Shown: piece by piece, positions 20,116 through 30,900 of the stretch
Layout: each line of letters starts with the position of its first letter
Position numbering within the stretch: the first letter of the stretch is position 1
Source: Seminavis robusta
Taxonomy: Eukaryota > Bacillariophyta > Bacillariophyceae > Naviculales > Naviculaceae
NCBI GenBank assembly: GCA_903772945.1
Contig: CAICTM010000002.1
Span: 62,001-126,000 of the forward strand
Reading direction: 5' to 3'
Length of the DNA: 64,000 bases
Notes under the pieces: generated by a model
Told to the model about the DNA's origin: nothing
Seen by the model: only the letters and a program-made list of their open reading frames with translations
Databases searched by the model: none
Program-made: the position numbers and the translations under genes

Positions 20116-21737
20116 CTCACCATTACAATGAGTACAGGAATAGTATCAAGCCAGGCGCTACGAGCACTGTTCCCGCAGGAAAATGGATATCGACACAGAA
20201 ATCACCACCAAACACTAGGAAATAACAAGGAGGGATGAATCCGGTCCGAGGATCCACTCTCCACTGTGCTTGTGTGTTGTCGTGTAGCCTCCTTCGCTTG
20301 ACGGCTGTTGCCATTCAATGACTCGACGACGATCCGTTCAGGCTGTTGGTAGGGCTGGAGTTAACAGTTTCCTCCGTACACATACCTCCGTAGCGGTAGC
20401 CTCTTCTTCCTTATGTTATTCGGAGCGATCAATCGTTCGTTGGACCGCGACAATGGTAATTCCTTGGCCGTCAGCAGTAAGAGAATAGAAAGTAAGAAAT
20501 AGATATGGTTTTCTCTTCTCTTCTCATACTGAAGAAAACCGGCGACTTACCCTTGTTATCCAACTTGGCCGTCTGTGGCTGAGAACTGACTGCCATCCCA
20601 TCATCCATAGGATTCAATGAGGGATGGCTTTCGAATCTACACCGGAGAAGGACGGCTTGAGTGAGCGGCTTGGATAATAGAGGTGCGACCGATTTGATTC
20701 GAATAATTAAAACAACTCACCCGTTGACGGCCGAGCTTGGAATTCTCTCCTGAATACCATAGAAATCCAATGAGGGAGAGAAGTCAGTGCTGTACCTTCA
20801 ATTAACACTCTTTGATAATAGGCTTACCTCGAATCGAATCGTTCGTTCAATCGGCCGATTGGATAAAGCACTCCTCACCATTGTTGTCGGCCAAGCTTGG
20901 ATTTCTTTCCTGTTTACCATACGAATTCAATGAGGGAGAGAAGTCAGTGCTGCACCTTCAACGATGGATTTGGCTGGACCTGTACCTGGTACCGGTACCG
21001 GTACGTGCGCATGCGATGAGTTGGTTTAACCTTAACCTTAGAACCTTCAACGGTTCTTTTTATCCACGAATCGATCTAAATCTTTCGAAAGGGAACTTGT
21101 TTCTTAACGATACACATGACCGTTGATTCTGCAACTGAAGTGCGGGTACACTAATTTACACAGTAAACGCGAGCCAATCGATTTCAGAGTGCAACTGAGG
21201 GGGTAACCAAAAGGTGCGTCGTCTCAGGAGACGTAATAAACTCAAACTTGGAGGAATCTCTGGAACTAGTTCTTTGGCGTGGCTACCGGATGCAGTGCTT
21301 TCGGAAAGTCGGAAAGCTTAGCTACAAGATCAACAACTCTCCTGAACAGGCAAGGGACTTCATCCATCGATTCTCTCCCATGTGTCTGAAATGAACGAAC
21401 GATCCATGCATGAAGTCAAGGAGGAACTACTACCAGGTACGTTCTTCGTGTTGTTTTCACAAGTAATCTATTATCTATTTCAAGCAATCTCCCTACCGGT
21501 AGCTTGTTCGGGCGGGATAGCTATTTTAATAAAAGAACTACACATGAAACGAGGATACGGTGGTCCACTCCACTTTCGCTCTCATTGGTATTCGCTCGGA
21601 TCATGCTTGGGCACAAAAACGCGACGAGACTCGACTCGACGCTAGCAAGGCACCGCGGTCAAATGGCAAAGTGCCGAGCGAACAGTATATAATATACAAC
21701 ATCGAGATCAGGCTCTGTTTCATCATTGTTTGACAGA
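20116..21737. other. Intergenic region with repeated splice-donor-like blocks
   Basis: At 20123-20314 a minus-strand frame begins MATAVKRRRLHDNTQAQWRV and abuts the satellite. It could be a first exon of a gene lost to the array, but nothing confirms this. From 20520 to 20965 there are repeated blocks with GGTAAG/GGTGAG words on the minus strand (listed as a repeat). TTAACCTTAACC occurs near 21030. No convincing complete gene. Confidence 0.4.
20723..20961. repeat. Direct repeat of 79 bp, 160 bp apart
   Basis: Units at 20723-20801 and 20883-20961 share GTTGwCGGCCrAGCTTGG, ACCATA, TTCAATGAGGGAGAGAAGTC and AGTGCTGyACCTTCAA, with about 85% identity. Each is preceded by a TCACC (GGTGA on the minus strand), so the units could be remnants of duplicated exons. 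Confidence 0.75.
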
Positions 21738-22688
21738 CTAATGCCTTTGCATCTGACGAATGAGAGAAGCCATCAAGCCCACGACATCGTTAGGGCTTGC
21801 AGCGGGACGAGAGGTCATTGATGTAGTATTCGCAGTGCCTAATTCGTTGCGAGAAGGACCAGGGCTTGGTCTACCTGTACCGTCACCAGTAGTTTGCGTG
21901 GGTCGAAGAGTTCGTCTTTTTGGTCTGGGGATCGTGTTGCACAGTCTTTGCTGGCCTCTGATGAACCGGGGGTGTTGATAGTACCCTCTGTTTGGTCCAT
22001 CGGTAAAACGAGAGAACCCATAAAAGGTAAGCTGTCGTTGGAATGAGGGATACAACTTGGTGGAAAAGTACTTTGGCATGACCGTCGTTGTAAACAGGTC
22101 GACATTATGAACCCTGAAGCACTTGCCAGAGGGTGCAAAGCTTACGATGTGCTGTAGACCTGCTTCTTCTGTATCTTGGAGCATGCGGTAAAGCTTGTCA
22201 GGGAACATCTCCCTGCCGTGCACCGTGGCAGCTGCGCTCGTGGTGATCCCCGTACCACGACCGCTGCGAGTTCCAGTAGCAACTCGAGGTACCAGTACGG
22301 AACCAGATGCATTGTGTACAAGTACACCTTCCGGTAGTCCATGCAGTCCTTGCAACCCTTGCAGCCCTTGCGGGTTGAGTGAAGTGGGACGGGAAACGTT
22401 TGCTTCTGCTTGAGCCTGCGTATGTGTACACAACTCAGCGACAGTTCGCTCCAAGCTATGAACACCGGCACCGGCACCGTTGTACAGAGGAGAGGGTCCC
22501 TCGACACGGGTCCTCAGTAGCTGTTGCCCCTGTTCTTGCTGGCTCGAGGAGATATGCGTACGTCCAAGCAAGAAAGGCAAGGCCAAGCGCTCTGCCAATG
22601 CCGGTTGCCCCGAAACATTCAGAGAGCGCTGCCGCTGACCTTGCTGGCCATGGGCTCGCTGCAAAGCAGATAGCATTAGGTTTGACAT
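21738..22688 (-). CDS. Heat-shock-factor-type transcription factor
   Basis: One exon. The Met at 22688 (MSNLMLSALQRAHGQQ) is preferred to the longer frame. About 316 residues. The HSF DNA-binding domain lies at about 160-248: FPDKLYRMLQDTEEAGLQHI, VSFAPSGKCFRVHNVDLF, PKYFSTKLYPSFQRQLTFYG, FSRFTDGPNRGYYQHPRFIR. This gives the recognition helix (SFQRQLTFYGF) and the wing. The roughly 160-residue N-terminal extension is Gln/Gly/Ser/Thr-rich. It includes LNPQGLQGLQGLHGLPEG, encoded by CTTGCAACC/CTTGCAGCC repeats. HSF DNA binding is normally near the N-terminus. After the domain a basic PRPKRR stretch may be a nuclear signal. No obvious heptad oligomerisation domain is visible. HSF genes are strongly expanded in diatoms, so a heat-shock role should not be assumed. 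Confidence 0.88.
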   Translation of the reverse strand: MSNLMLSALQRAHGQQGQRQRSLNVSGQPALAERLALPFLLGRTHISSSQQEQGQQLLRTRVEGPSPLYNGAGAGVHSLERTVAELCTHTQAQAEANVSRPTSLNPQGLQGLQGLHGLPEGVLVHNASGSVLVPRVATGTRSGRGTGITTSAAATVHGREMFPDKLYRMLQDTEEAGLQHIVSFAPSGKCFRVHNVDLFTTTVMPKYFSTKLYPSFQRQLTFYGFSRFTDGPNRGYYQHPRFIRGQQRLCNTIPRPKRRTLRPTQTTGDGTGRPSPGPSRNELGTANTTSMTSRPAASPNDVVGLMASLIRQMQRH

Positions 22689-24687
22689 ACTGTCGTTTTG
22701 CGTCCGGATGCTCAATTTTGTGAGGCAGAACGGCAGAATTCGCTTGCGGCATTCTGCCAGCTTTCGTTTGCGATTACATGTAGATTGCGATGACGTTAAC
22801 ACGTGCAGACAAAGGATGACATACATGGATACATGGTGAGCTCTTATTGGATGACGAATTCTCGAGCAGAGAAGCGTGCGCCTATCATTGTACCCGAGCA
22901 GTATACAAAGTATGTACTGAAGGTTTTCGAAGGAGCTCCTGTATCAAGGTGATCCGAATGATTGAATCTATTATATGTAGGACCACACAGCCAACTAGCT
23001 AGCTATGATACCTAGGAATCGAATCGAATAGAATGATTGAATCCAATCATTCAATCAATGGGTCAGATCCAAGCCAAATGCTACGGGCTGTGGCACATCA
23101 GAATGATTCGGTTCAATCTAAGAGCACATGATGATGGTGAGGCATCTCTCTATGGACAGCTTGCTCCAGCCTCAGGCCATGCCGAACCAAGCTCCTCAAG
23201 CGCAGTAACAAGCCTCACTTTGCCCTCACCTGAGTGAGCCCTGATGTGTGCTACTACTCGTACTCAGACTCAGATGGTACCTTTGCTCCAAGCAACCATG
23301 GGAGCTCTATTGAACGCGCGCACCGAAATCAAAACTTGTATGGAGTTACGATGGCAGCCTCAGCAGCTAATAAGTATAAATAAGAGTAGGTTCAGGTTGA
23401 AGGTGCTCGCCGTCTCGCCGTTGGCTGCCACTGCGGACCACACTTTCAACAAGTAAGTGTTGATTTAAAAGTGTTTTAGCGGAGATCGTCCACTCGCCGC
23501 TGAAATGGAGGCCTTGAAGCATCATGCAAAGGAGGCCTGCTGGGAGGGCCTCCAAACCATAAACGAACCCATCACCAGCCATGATGCCATAAAAGGATCT
23601 TTTGGGATCGACTGACTCTAACCACATGGATTTCACTTTTGCACTGCGTACTGCCGCCACTCCGGTTTTCACCACTGCAGTGTTTCACCACTGGCAAACG
23701 GACAAGACTTCTTGCTTTTCGCAACTCTCATCGACAGATACCCAGAAGATTGACGCTTGCCTCTTTTAATTATTCATGTATCTCTTTGACCCTTTTGATA
23801 ACTTACTTGACTCACTGAGTGCTAGTTGCACTAGCTAGCTAGTAGCGACCCACAAGTTGAACGTTCGCTCGGGTTGGATCGTCAAAGCGTAGTAGTCTAG
23901 TGACAGCAACTTGGGATTTAGTGAACTATGTCAAGTCGATACCGGTAAGGCTTTTGGTGTGTGTGAGGTGTGAGTAGGCTGACGACGTGCAGCTTTTGGG
24001 GGTCATAATATTATGTTCATAGCAGTGGGCAGTGACAATGTTGTGGCAACTGGCAACTGGCCGAAAGGAAACGAATCCTTTGAACAAGGCAATTACATTC
24101 GTTGGGAATTACTGTAAAGTGGTGCAGTCTAGTGCATGTCCGTCCGTAGCTGCAGAACCTGGCTATGAGAAGCTAGTAGACGCCTAGTAGCTAGACCACT
24201 GGTCTTGAGGCTTCTTAGGTTGCAGCGTGGCTCTGACCAGTAGAGCAGTACCGGTACCGGTAGTTCTGGAGGGTTCCCTAGTAGGCACTCCAACCAGATT
24301 CTGGAGGATTCTCTTGGAACTCCAACCAGACTTCACTGCGGCTGCAGGTAGACTACCAGTGGCCGCAGCCCAGAGAATCTGATATCCGTCCTTTTCCTGT
24401 CCTTTTCCTTCCCCAAGCAAGCGTTCCGCTGCAATGTCATGTATGGATGTTTGCTGTTTTGGCTTGGTTTTGTCTGCTTGTGATGTAGTATCTGTCAGTG
24501 GTTTCCGTATCTAATAGCTGCCTGGCCGGGTTTGCCGGTATACTTACTGTGTGGCTGTGTACTCTAGCTACATCAAATAGTAGAGGTGCTTGTGTTTAAA
24601 ATGAAGTGTTTTAAGTATGTGGGTGTGATATATATACATCTAGACCGGAAGCAGGAAGAAAAGCTGAAGCTGCATTGGTAAGTTGCT
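22689..24687. other. Intergenic region, no supported gene
   Basis: Contains AATCGAATCGAATAGAATGATTGAATCCAATCATTC-type inverted words at 23015-23060 and several GTAC/CTAG palindromes. A minus frame at 24184-24420 (79 codons) and others are short and lack family resemblance. Nothing else was recognised. Confidence 0.45.
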
Positions 24688-25467
24688 TTATGCAGCAAAT
24701 GCGGCGGCGGTACGTCTTTGGAAAGAGCGCTCCAATCCCATGGTGGAGGATGCGGAGAAGTCTTTCATTGGTCTTGCAGATGCCTTATCAGAAGTGGACA
24801 AGTCGAGCTGGAAGGGCTCAAAGGCATCATCCGCGTATGATTCAGGAATGAGGTTGATGAGATCCTCAAAGTCTTGGAAGGAGAAAGACATGCGGCGGCT
24901 GCAGCTGGAAACTGGAGCGGGAATGGTTGTTTCTTCCTCCAAGTTGCGAATGGGAACTTCCCAGTCAAACCAGGCAGCAGGAGCTTGTGTCTCTGGTTCA
25001 GGGGTGACTGTCATTCGCATTCTCTTGGAAGATGGCACTGGGATGGTGACAGCCTTGTTGAAGAAAACAGACATGTAGTTGGACTTTTCCTGCTGTTCTT
25101 GACGACGCTTGTTTCTCTTGGCCACGTTGGAGGAACGGTAAGTCTGAGCCAAGTTGTCCCGGAATGTCTGAGAGCACTTTTCTCGGCACAAGAGAGGCTC
25201 GGCATAAACCCACTGGCCAGTGTGTGTATCAATCTTGACAAAGCGGCCATTTTGAGAGATGTATTCAACCACCTTGGAGATGATGTTGGACTTGTCGGCC
25301 TTGGTAGTTGCCTGGGAATATTCAGCAATACGCTCAGCAACAACATCTCGAAGCCATTGGTTGCCAGCATGGAAGTAGAACTTCTTGCCCTTGCCAATCA
25401 CAACATCATGGGCAGAAGGGGCAAAGTCTTCAGGGAGAGCAGCATTGGTAGTAGTGAAGGAACTCAT
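24688..25467 (-). CDS. DUF6824-domain diatom regulator
   Basis: Single exon, 259 residues. The N-terminal domain, about residues 19-105, carries the hallmark HDVVIGKGKKFYFHAGNQWL, then VVAERIAEYSQATTKADKSN, IISKVVEYISQNGRFVKID and a C-terminal FRDNLAQTYR. This matches the DUF6824 family, which is found chiefly in diatoms and relatives and resembles a helical DNA-binding fold. Downstream are a basic stretch (KRNKRRQEQQEKSN), a patch RRMSFSFQDFEDLINLIPES and an acidic/serine C-terminus, consistent with a nuclear factor with an activation segment. The 5' flank has a (GTTA)n run (25480-25500) and TTTTTGG repeats. Function is not known. Confidence 0.85.
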   Translation of the reverse strand: MSSFTTTNAALPEDFAPSAHDVVIGKGKKFYFHAGNQWLRDVVAERIAEYSQATTKADKSNIISKVVEYISQNGRFVKIDTHTGQWVYAEPLLCREKCSQTFRDNLAQTYRSSNVAKRNKRRQEQQEKSNYMSVFFNKAVTIPVPSSKRMRMTVTPEPETQAPAAWFDWEVPIRNLEEETTIPAPVSSCSRRMSFSFQDFEDLINLIPESYADDAFEPFQLDLSTSDKASARPMKDFSASSTMGLERSFQRRTAAAFAA

Positions 25468-27304
25468 TTTTGTGAAGTTAGTTAGTTAGTTAGTTAGTTA
25501 CTTGGTAGTACTTGTGGGGTGTTGGTTTTGGTTTTTGGTTTTTGGTTTTTGGTTAGCCAGAAAGCAAATTTGTGAGCTATTGGAATGGCTGAGATCTGAA
25601 TGCAAGCCGAGAACCAAAGAAGAGTCCTTTGAGTTGGTTGCGAACCACCTCACTGAGTACCGTACTGTACTCAAGTAGTGGCGAACCACTGGTGGCAACT
25701 CAGTAAAAGTGGTGACACCACAGAAGGAAAGGGGAAACTGTTTGACCAAAAGACTGCTTGGGTGCTCACTTGGTGCTCTGCCGCCTGCGACCTACCGTAC
25801 TCAGTAACGTCGCACGGTACGGTACCGGAACAGGCTGGGAGCGACATCCACCACCCAGAATCGCCACCTAATGTAACTCTGGGTACGGCTGGACACAGGT
25901 AGCATTCCATTATTACAGACTTTAGATGCGGGATATACGTACTCAATTTGTCATCCAGGCTGATTTGGTTCAAAATGAAGCAAAAATGTTTCCCGCATCA
26001 TTCGATTCCTTCTACCAGCCTTCGCTGCTGGTTCCTGGTGGTCAGGCCATTTCTTGGGCAGTTTTGATCAGCTTCTCTACACAATCACTGGTATTGAACT
26101 TTATGGGTTGGACAATCATCTCGGGAGTTTGTCAATCCCAGAATCAAACCAGTCATTACTCAGTTTGACCGCCTTCTTTTGACGATTGCAGAGATTCCAA
26201 TTCGGCACAGTTGTTATATCATAAACGAGATGTTCCTGTTCGTATTGTATTCGGAGTGAGATATTCCGAATTCAATCTGGTTCTTTGCGACTGCTCTCTT
26301 CTCAGGTGAGGAGTCATTCTCCTGGTGACGTATTTTCTGACGGTCGCTTTGACAATCGCAACCAATGCGAGAGGAAAGAGGGGTTTTTAGAACTTGCTGT
26401 TTTGATTGTTTTTACCTCACCTACCTTACGTTTTGGGCTATTGCTTGCGGTACCGGTGACTAAATATTTTCCAAAACAGTGTTCGCGTCTCCTGACAATG
26501 TCCACAGAGCTTCTTGCCAACTGTTGTCCGCAGTCCGCAGTCCGCAGTCCACAAGCTTCTGAGAGAGCTCTGCGAGCGAACCGACTGAGTCTTTCGACTT
26601 TCGACCCTTCTACTACTTGTAAACATCTCATGCAAGCTCTCATCCATCGGAATAGGCCTCCTCTGGATTTATCGTTGATGCTTTTCTTCGCTGATTCGCT
26701 GGACCAGCAAGAACTGAAGAACTGGCAAGAGAAAACCAATCACCTTTTCACCGTCCGAAAGAATCTTCAAAACTACCACTAGCTAGCTAGTCTACGTTGT
26801 ACGAGTACTAGTACACGAAGAATGCAGAAGGTTGTTTGCAGACTGCACTTTTAAATGCTCCAGCCCACTTTCAGGCTTTCAGGGTGGAAGAAAGTGTGGT
26901 TGGCTTACGCTCAAGCCAACCAAAGAGCTGTGATCAATCGACCACGCTGCATGCTGACTGGCTATTACTCGACACCCAAGGTCGATGCACCATTGTAGAA
27001 CCACCTGTATCCCTTCTCTTTCATCTGTTTCTTGCTTGGTTCACATGTACTAAACTAGATTGATAGAAATTGCTGGCGGTTCGTATATGATGCGTGAGTA
27101 GCCTTGGAGTGAGCTACCGTATGCATCTTTGCCTTCCCTTTAGTATTGTTGGCTGGCTGCCATGGCTGGGAGATTTCTGCCTCGATCTCGTTGGCCGCTC
27201 GCTGCCGCCATGGCTGCCTGAATTTGATACTGGGTCACAGCATCTTTGCTTGCAGCCTGGGAGCTATGCACTGGAGAGCTTAGGAGGCTGGACTAGGAAC
27301 TGGT

Positions 27305-27888
27305 TGCTTGCTAGCTAGATTGGAATGCATGTTGTTCTACGCTACACGAACCACAAGAAACGTCCCGAGCAGCCAAGAGAATTATCTGCTGCGGCACTGC
27401 TCCATTGCAAGGCCCAGCACCGCTTCAAATCAGTCAAGTACAGCTGTGGATGCTGGAGCTGTAGGCCAGCTATGCTGGTGGAGCTATCTCTGACGGAATC
27501 CAGAGCTCTCGCTCCTAGACTATATTGGAATCTATGCAGCCTTGGAACTATGGGTACACTGGATGGAGAGCTTACTATGAGGAGCAGCTGGTGAGTGGCT
27601 TTGGCTGAACGACTATACGAACTTTGGTGCTGGCTGAGCACGCGTACATGTACAAGTCACTGATGGGTGCTCGTTCTGGGCAATGGTTGCTTGTACAAGT
27701 CACTGATGGGTGCTCATTCTGGGCACTGGTTGCTTGCTTGCTAGCTAGCTAGATTGATTGATATGCATGTTGTTCTAGTACTGAAGCTACACCAACCACA
27801 ATGAAACATCATGAGCAGCCAAAAGCAGAATTCTCTGTTCCACTGCTCCGTTGCAAGGCCTGGCACCGCTTCGAGTCAGTCAAATACC
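27305..27888. repeat. Diverged direct duplication of about 140 bp
   Basis: Blocks 27305-27441 and 27735-27888 share GCTTGCTAGCTAG, ATGCATGTTGTTCTA, CTACACsAACCACAA, GAGCAGCCAAraG, CACTGCTCCrTTGCAAGGCC, and GGCACCGCTTCrAtCAGTCAA-like stretches. Similarity is interrupted by small indels. Confidence 0.75.
27649..27734. repeat. Tandem duplication, 43-bp unit, two copies
   Basis: Units 27649-27691 and 27692-27734 (TGTACAAGTCACTGATGGGT...) differ at only two positions. Confidence 0.95.
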
Positions 27889-27987
27889 CCATAAAGCAAA
27901 CATGAATTTTCTCTATAAATGTGTAGTGGAACGGCATGCAGAGCTGCTCCTGTCTAGTCCAGTATCGCCCCTATATGAACCGATACG

Positions 27988-30900
27988 TTAGCGGGCACTG
28001 CAATCGCAGTTGCAGCCGCAAAAGGACTCAGAACAGTCATGTTCCAAGAGAGCAAGGTTCAGCTGACAAATCCCAATGGGTATAGTGCCAGAGAAGTGAT
28101 TGTTTGTGATGTTGAGTTCTTGGAGCTTCTCTAGTGCACCTAGCTCCGATGGGACAAAGCTAAACAGTCGATTGTGAGAAATATTCAGCAGCACCAAATG
28201 GCTTAGCATCCCGATTTCTGTTGGAAGGTCGCCTGTCATTGAGTTGCCAGACATCCAGAGGACCTCGAGCTTGGAGAGTAGACCAACCTCACTGGGCATG
28301 GAGCCTCCAAATTGGTTGAATTCCAAATTGAGAATTTGAAGCTGTTGGAGTGAACCAACTTCCGGGGGCACTGGTCCAGTGATGATATTGTTGGCAATTT
28401 GAAAGTCCTTTAAGGTGCCAGACAGCTGGCCTAGGCTGTTCGGCAAGCGCCCGGAAAGGCGGTTCTTGAAAAGATATAGACTCTCAAGCTGCGGTAGCTC
28501 CATCAACTGTGTTGGGATGCTCCCTGTCAGCTCCTACGGTGCACAAAATGAGCTTTGGTGAGCTTGACTGTACCATGTGAATGTGATACCGGCGTCCCAA
28601 CCTTTCAAGGATGCACACTCACATTCTCGGACAGGGCCAGCCCCTTGAGATTGGTGAATCCAGAAAAGACATCTCCCGGGATGCTGCCTATTAGGGAGTT
28701 GCGTGCCAGCGAGAGGAACTCGAGGTGCCGCAGTGATGATAGTGTGTCTGGGATTTTGCCTCCAATCTTGGTTGAATAGATTCGGAGGCTTTTGAGCATT
28801 GACAGATCGGACAACTCTGCTGGGATCGATCCTGTCAACCCTGGACTCTCCCCGATTGCGAGGAACGTCAATTTCTTTAGGTTCTTTAGCTCCGGAGGGA
28901 TGGATCCCGTGAGTGCATTTGAATAGAGGCGGAGAGATGTTAACTCTGAAAGAGCTCCAAGGGATTTGGGTATACTGCCACTAAGCGTGTTTTTTGCCAA
29001 GGACAAATAGGTCAAGTCAGTGTGAGAACCTATTTCCGGTGGGATCTGCGCATAAGTGGAGTAGAATTGGGACGAACAAACAAAGGGGTCAGTTCTGAAA
29101 GACATTAGGGAAATACAAAGTTCTGCTCCACGCTTCTCACAGGTCCACTAAAGAAGTTGTCATAAAGACGCAGATCGATTAGCTTCGTCAACGAGCCAAT
29201 TTCCGAAAAGATGGTTCCTTCCAAGTAGTTGTTGGCTGCTGAGAGGTGAATCAAATTTTCCAACAGGCCAAGCTCTGATGGCAACTGCCCCGAAAAAAAG
29301 TTAGAATGAAGCTCCAAATCGGTTAGTGTTGATATTGCTCCCAATGCAGTTGGAACCTTTCCTGCCAATTGATTTGTGTGTATATTGAGCACCCCTAACC
29401 TCTCCAGCTGAGTCAATTCTATTGGAATCCTCCCCCTGTTGATCAGTCAAAGAAAGATGAGGTATCACGCAAGACCAGCACATCTCTGTGGCACCATGTT
29501 TCACGCACGAAAAGTTACATTTGAACAACCACAGATTTCGGAGCTGATTCAGGAGTCCAATCTCTGATGGGATGGAGCCAGACAACTCCTTGTTTTCGTG
29601 TGTTGCCAATGATTGCAGCTTTGTGAGAGCTCCAACTTCAGACAGAATGGTCCCTCGCAAGTTGTTGTCGAACACAGATAGCTCTTGTAGATTGGATCTA
29701 TATATTGTGGGCGCATCAAAGAAGGTAAATGAGTCTCATAAGAAGCAGAGGGGCGAAGGCGATAATCGTTGTATTGAGGCTTACAGTGTCCCAAGCTCTG
29801 AGGGAATCGTGGATGAAAGACGGTTGCCACCCAATGCCAAAGTTGTCAGCGACTGAATCAAGCCAATTTGGCTAGGAATAGGACCTGAAATGCCATTGTA
29901 CAACAAGCTCAGGTCTTCTAGAACAGTGGAAGCTCCGAGGTGCATGGGGATCTCGCCAGTGAGTCTGTTTTGCCCAAGCGATAGGTGGAGGAGACCAGGC
30001 AGCCCTCCAAGCTCTACAAAGAGCAATTCGGATAGTTAGCGGAGAACAGAACTTCCAAGAAGAGGCAAAGTACAGAGGTGTCAAGCTCTTACCGGAAGGA
30101 ATCTTGCCATAAATCTCGTTGTCCTGAAGTTTCAATGAAAGCATACTGTGGCAGAGACCTAATTCTGTTGGAAGTGTGCCGGATAGACCGTTCTCGTCTA
30201 GTTTCAGCACCTACGAATGGCCATGACACCAATAGTGTGAGTGCTTACCAAAGGAAGCCACCAACAGGGCGGTTTGCATTCTAAGCTACCCACCTTTAGT
30301 TGCTGCAAGAGTCCAAGCTCTGTCGGGAGACTTCCAACCAAGGAATTCGTTGCCAAGTCAAGAGTGGTCAGACTTGTCATGTGAGCCCAATCGGATGGAA
30401 TCCGGCCTGTTAGAGAGTTTCCTTCGAGCGCCAATCTTTGCAGATTCGAGAGCTTGCCCAAGAACTTGTTCAGCTGACCTTTCAGCTTATTGTCCACGAT
30501 GGACAAATGCACCATCGTCAAGAGCTTGCTGAACGAGGCTGGTAGTTCACCTGTCAGCAAGTTGTGATCCATTAGAATGTGTTTGATTCTATTCAGTCCA
30601 GACAACTGTGGAGGGATAAACCCTGATAGTGAATTCATTTCAAAGTCGATGCTTTGAAGGCTCGTCAAGAGGGCCAGCTCTGAAGCAACACAAAACAAAC
30701 ACAGTTGAGGGAATCAATCTGTGGAGGAGTGGCGAAGGGTTGGTGTCGACTAGTACTCTGCTTACCAGGAGGAATCGAGCCCCTCAGATTGTTGTTCACA
30801 AGCCAAACATGTTCAAAGTGACCATCATCAACACCCTCTGCTAGGCTGCGGCGCCTACTGCTTGTACTATTTCCAGCACACTGGCTCTCACCGGTAACAT

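Larger units (their letters stand above)
25468..27987. other. Intergenic region with local duplications
   Basis: Holds (GTTA)n and (GGTTTTT)n runs next to the DUF6824 gene, CAGTCCG triplicated near 26530-26550, and the duplications at 27305-27888 listed separately. A plus frame at 26285-26782 (165 codons) has no recognisable domain and is not called. Confidence 0.45.

Noticed and set aside
24184-24420. 79-codon minus-strand ORF near the DUF6824 gene
   Set aside because: Short, with no domain, and its start lies in a TTCCTTTTCC-repeat stretch. It may be chance.
26285-26782. 165-codon plus-strand ORF
   Set aside because: No recognisable domain, overlapping frames of similar length on the opposite strand, and no splice or neighbour support.
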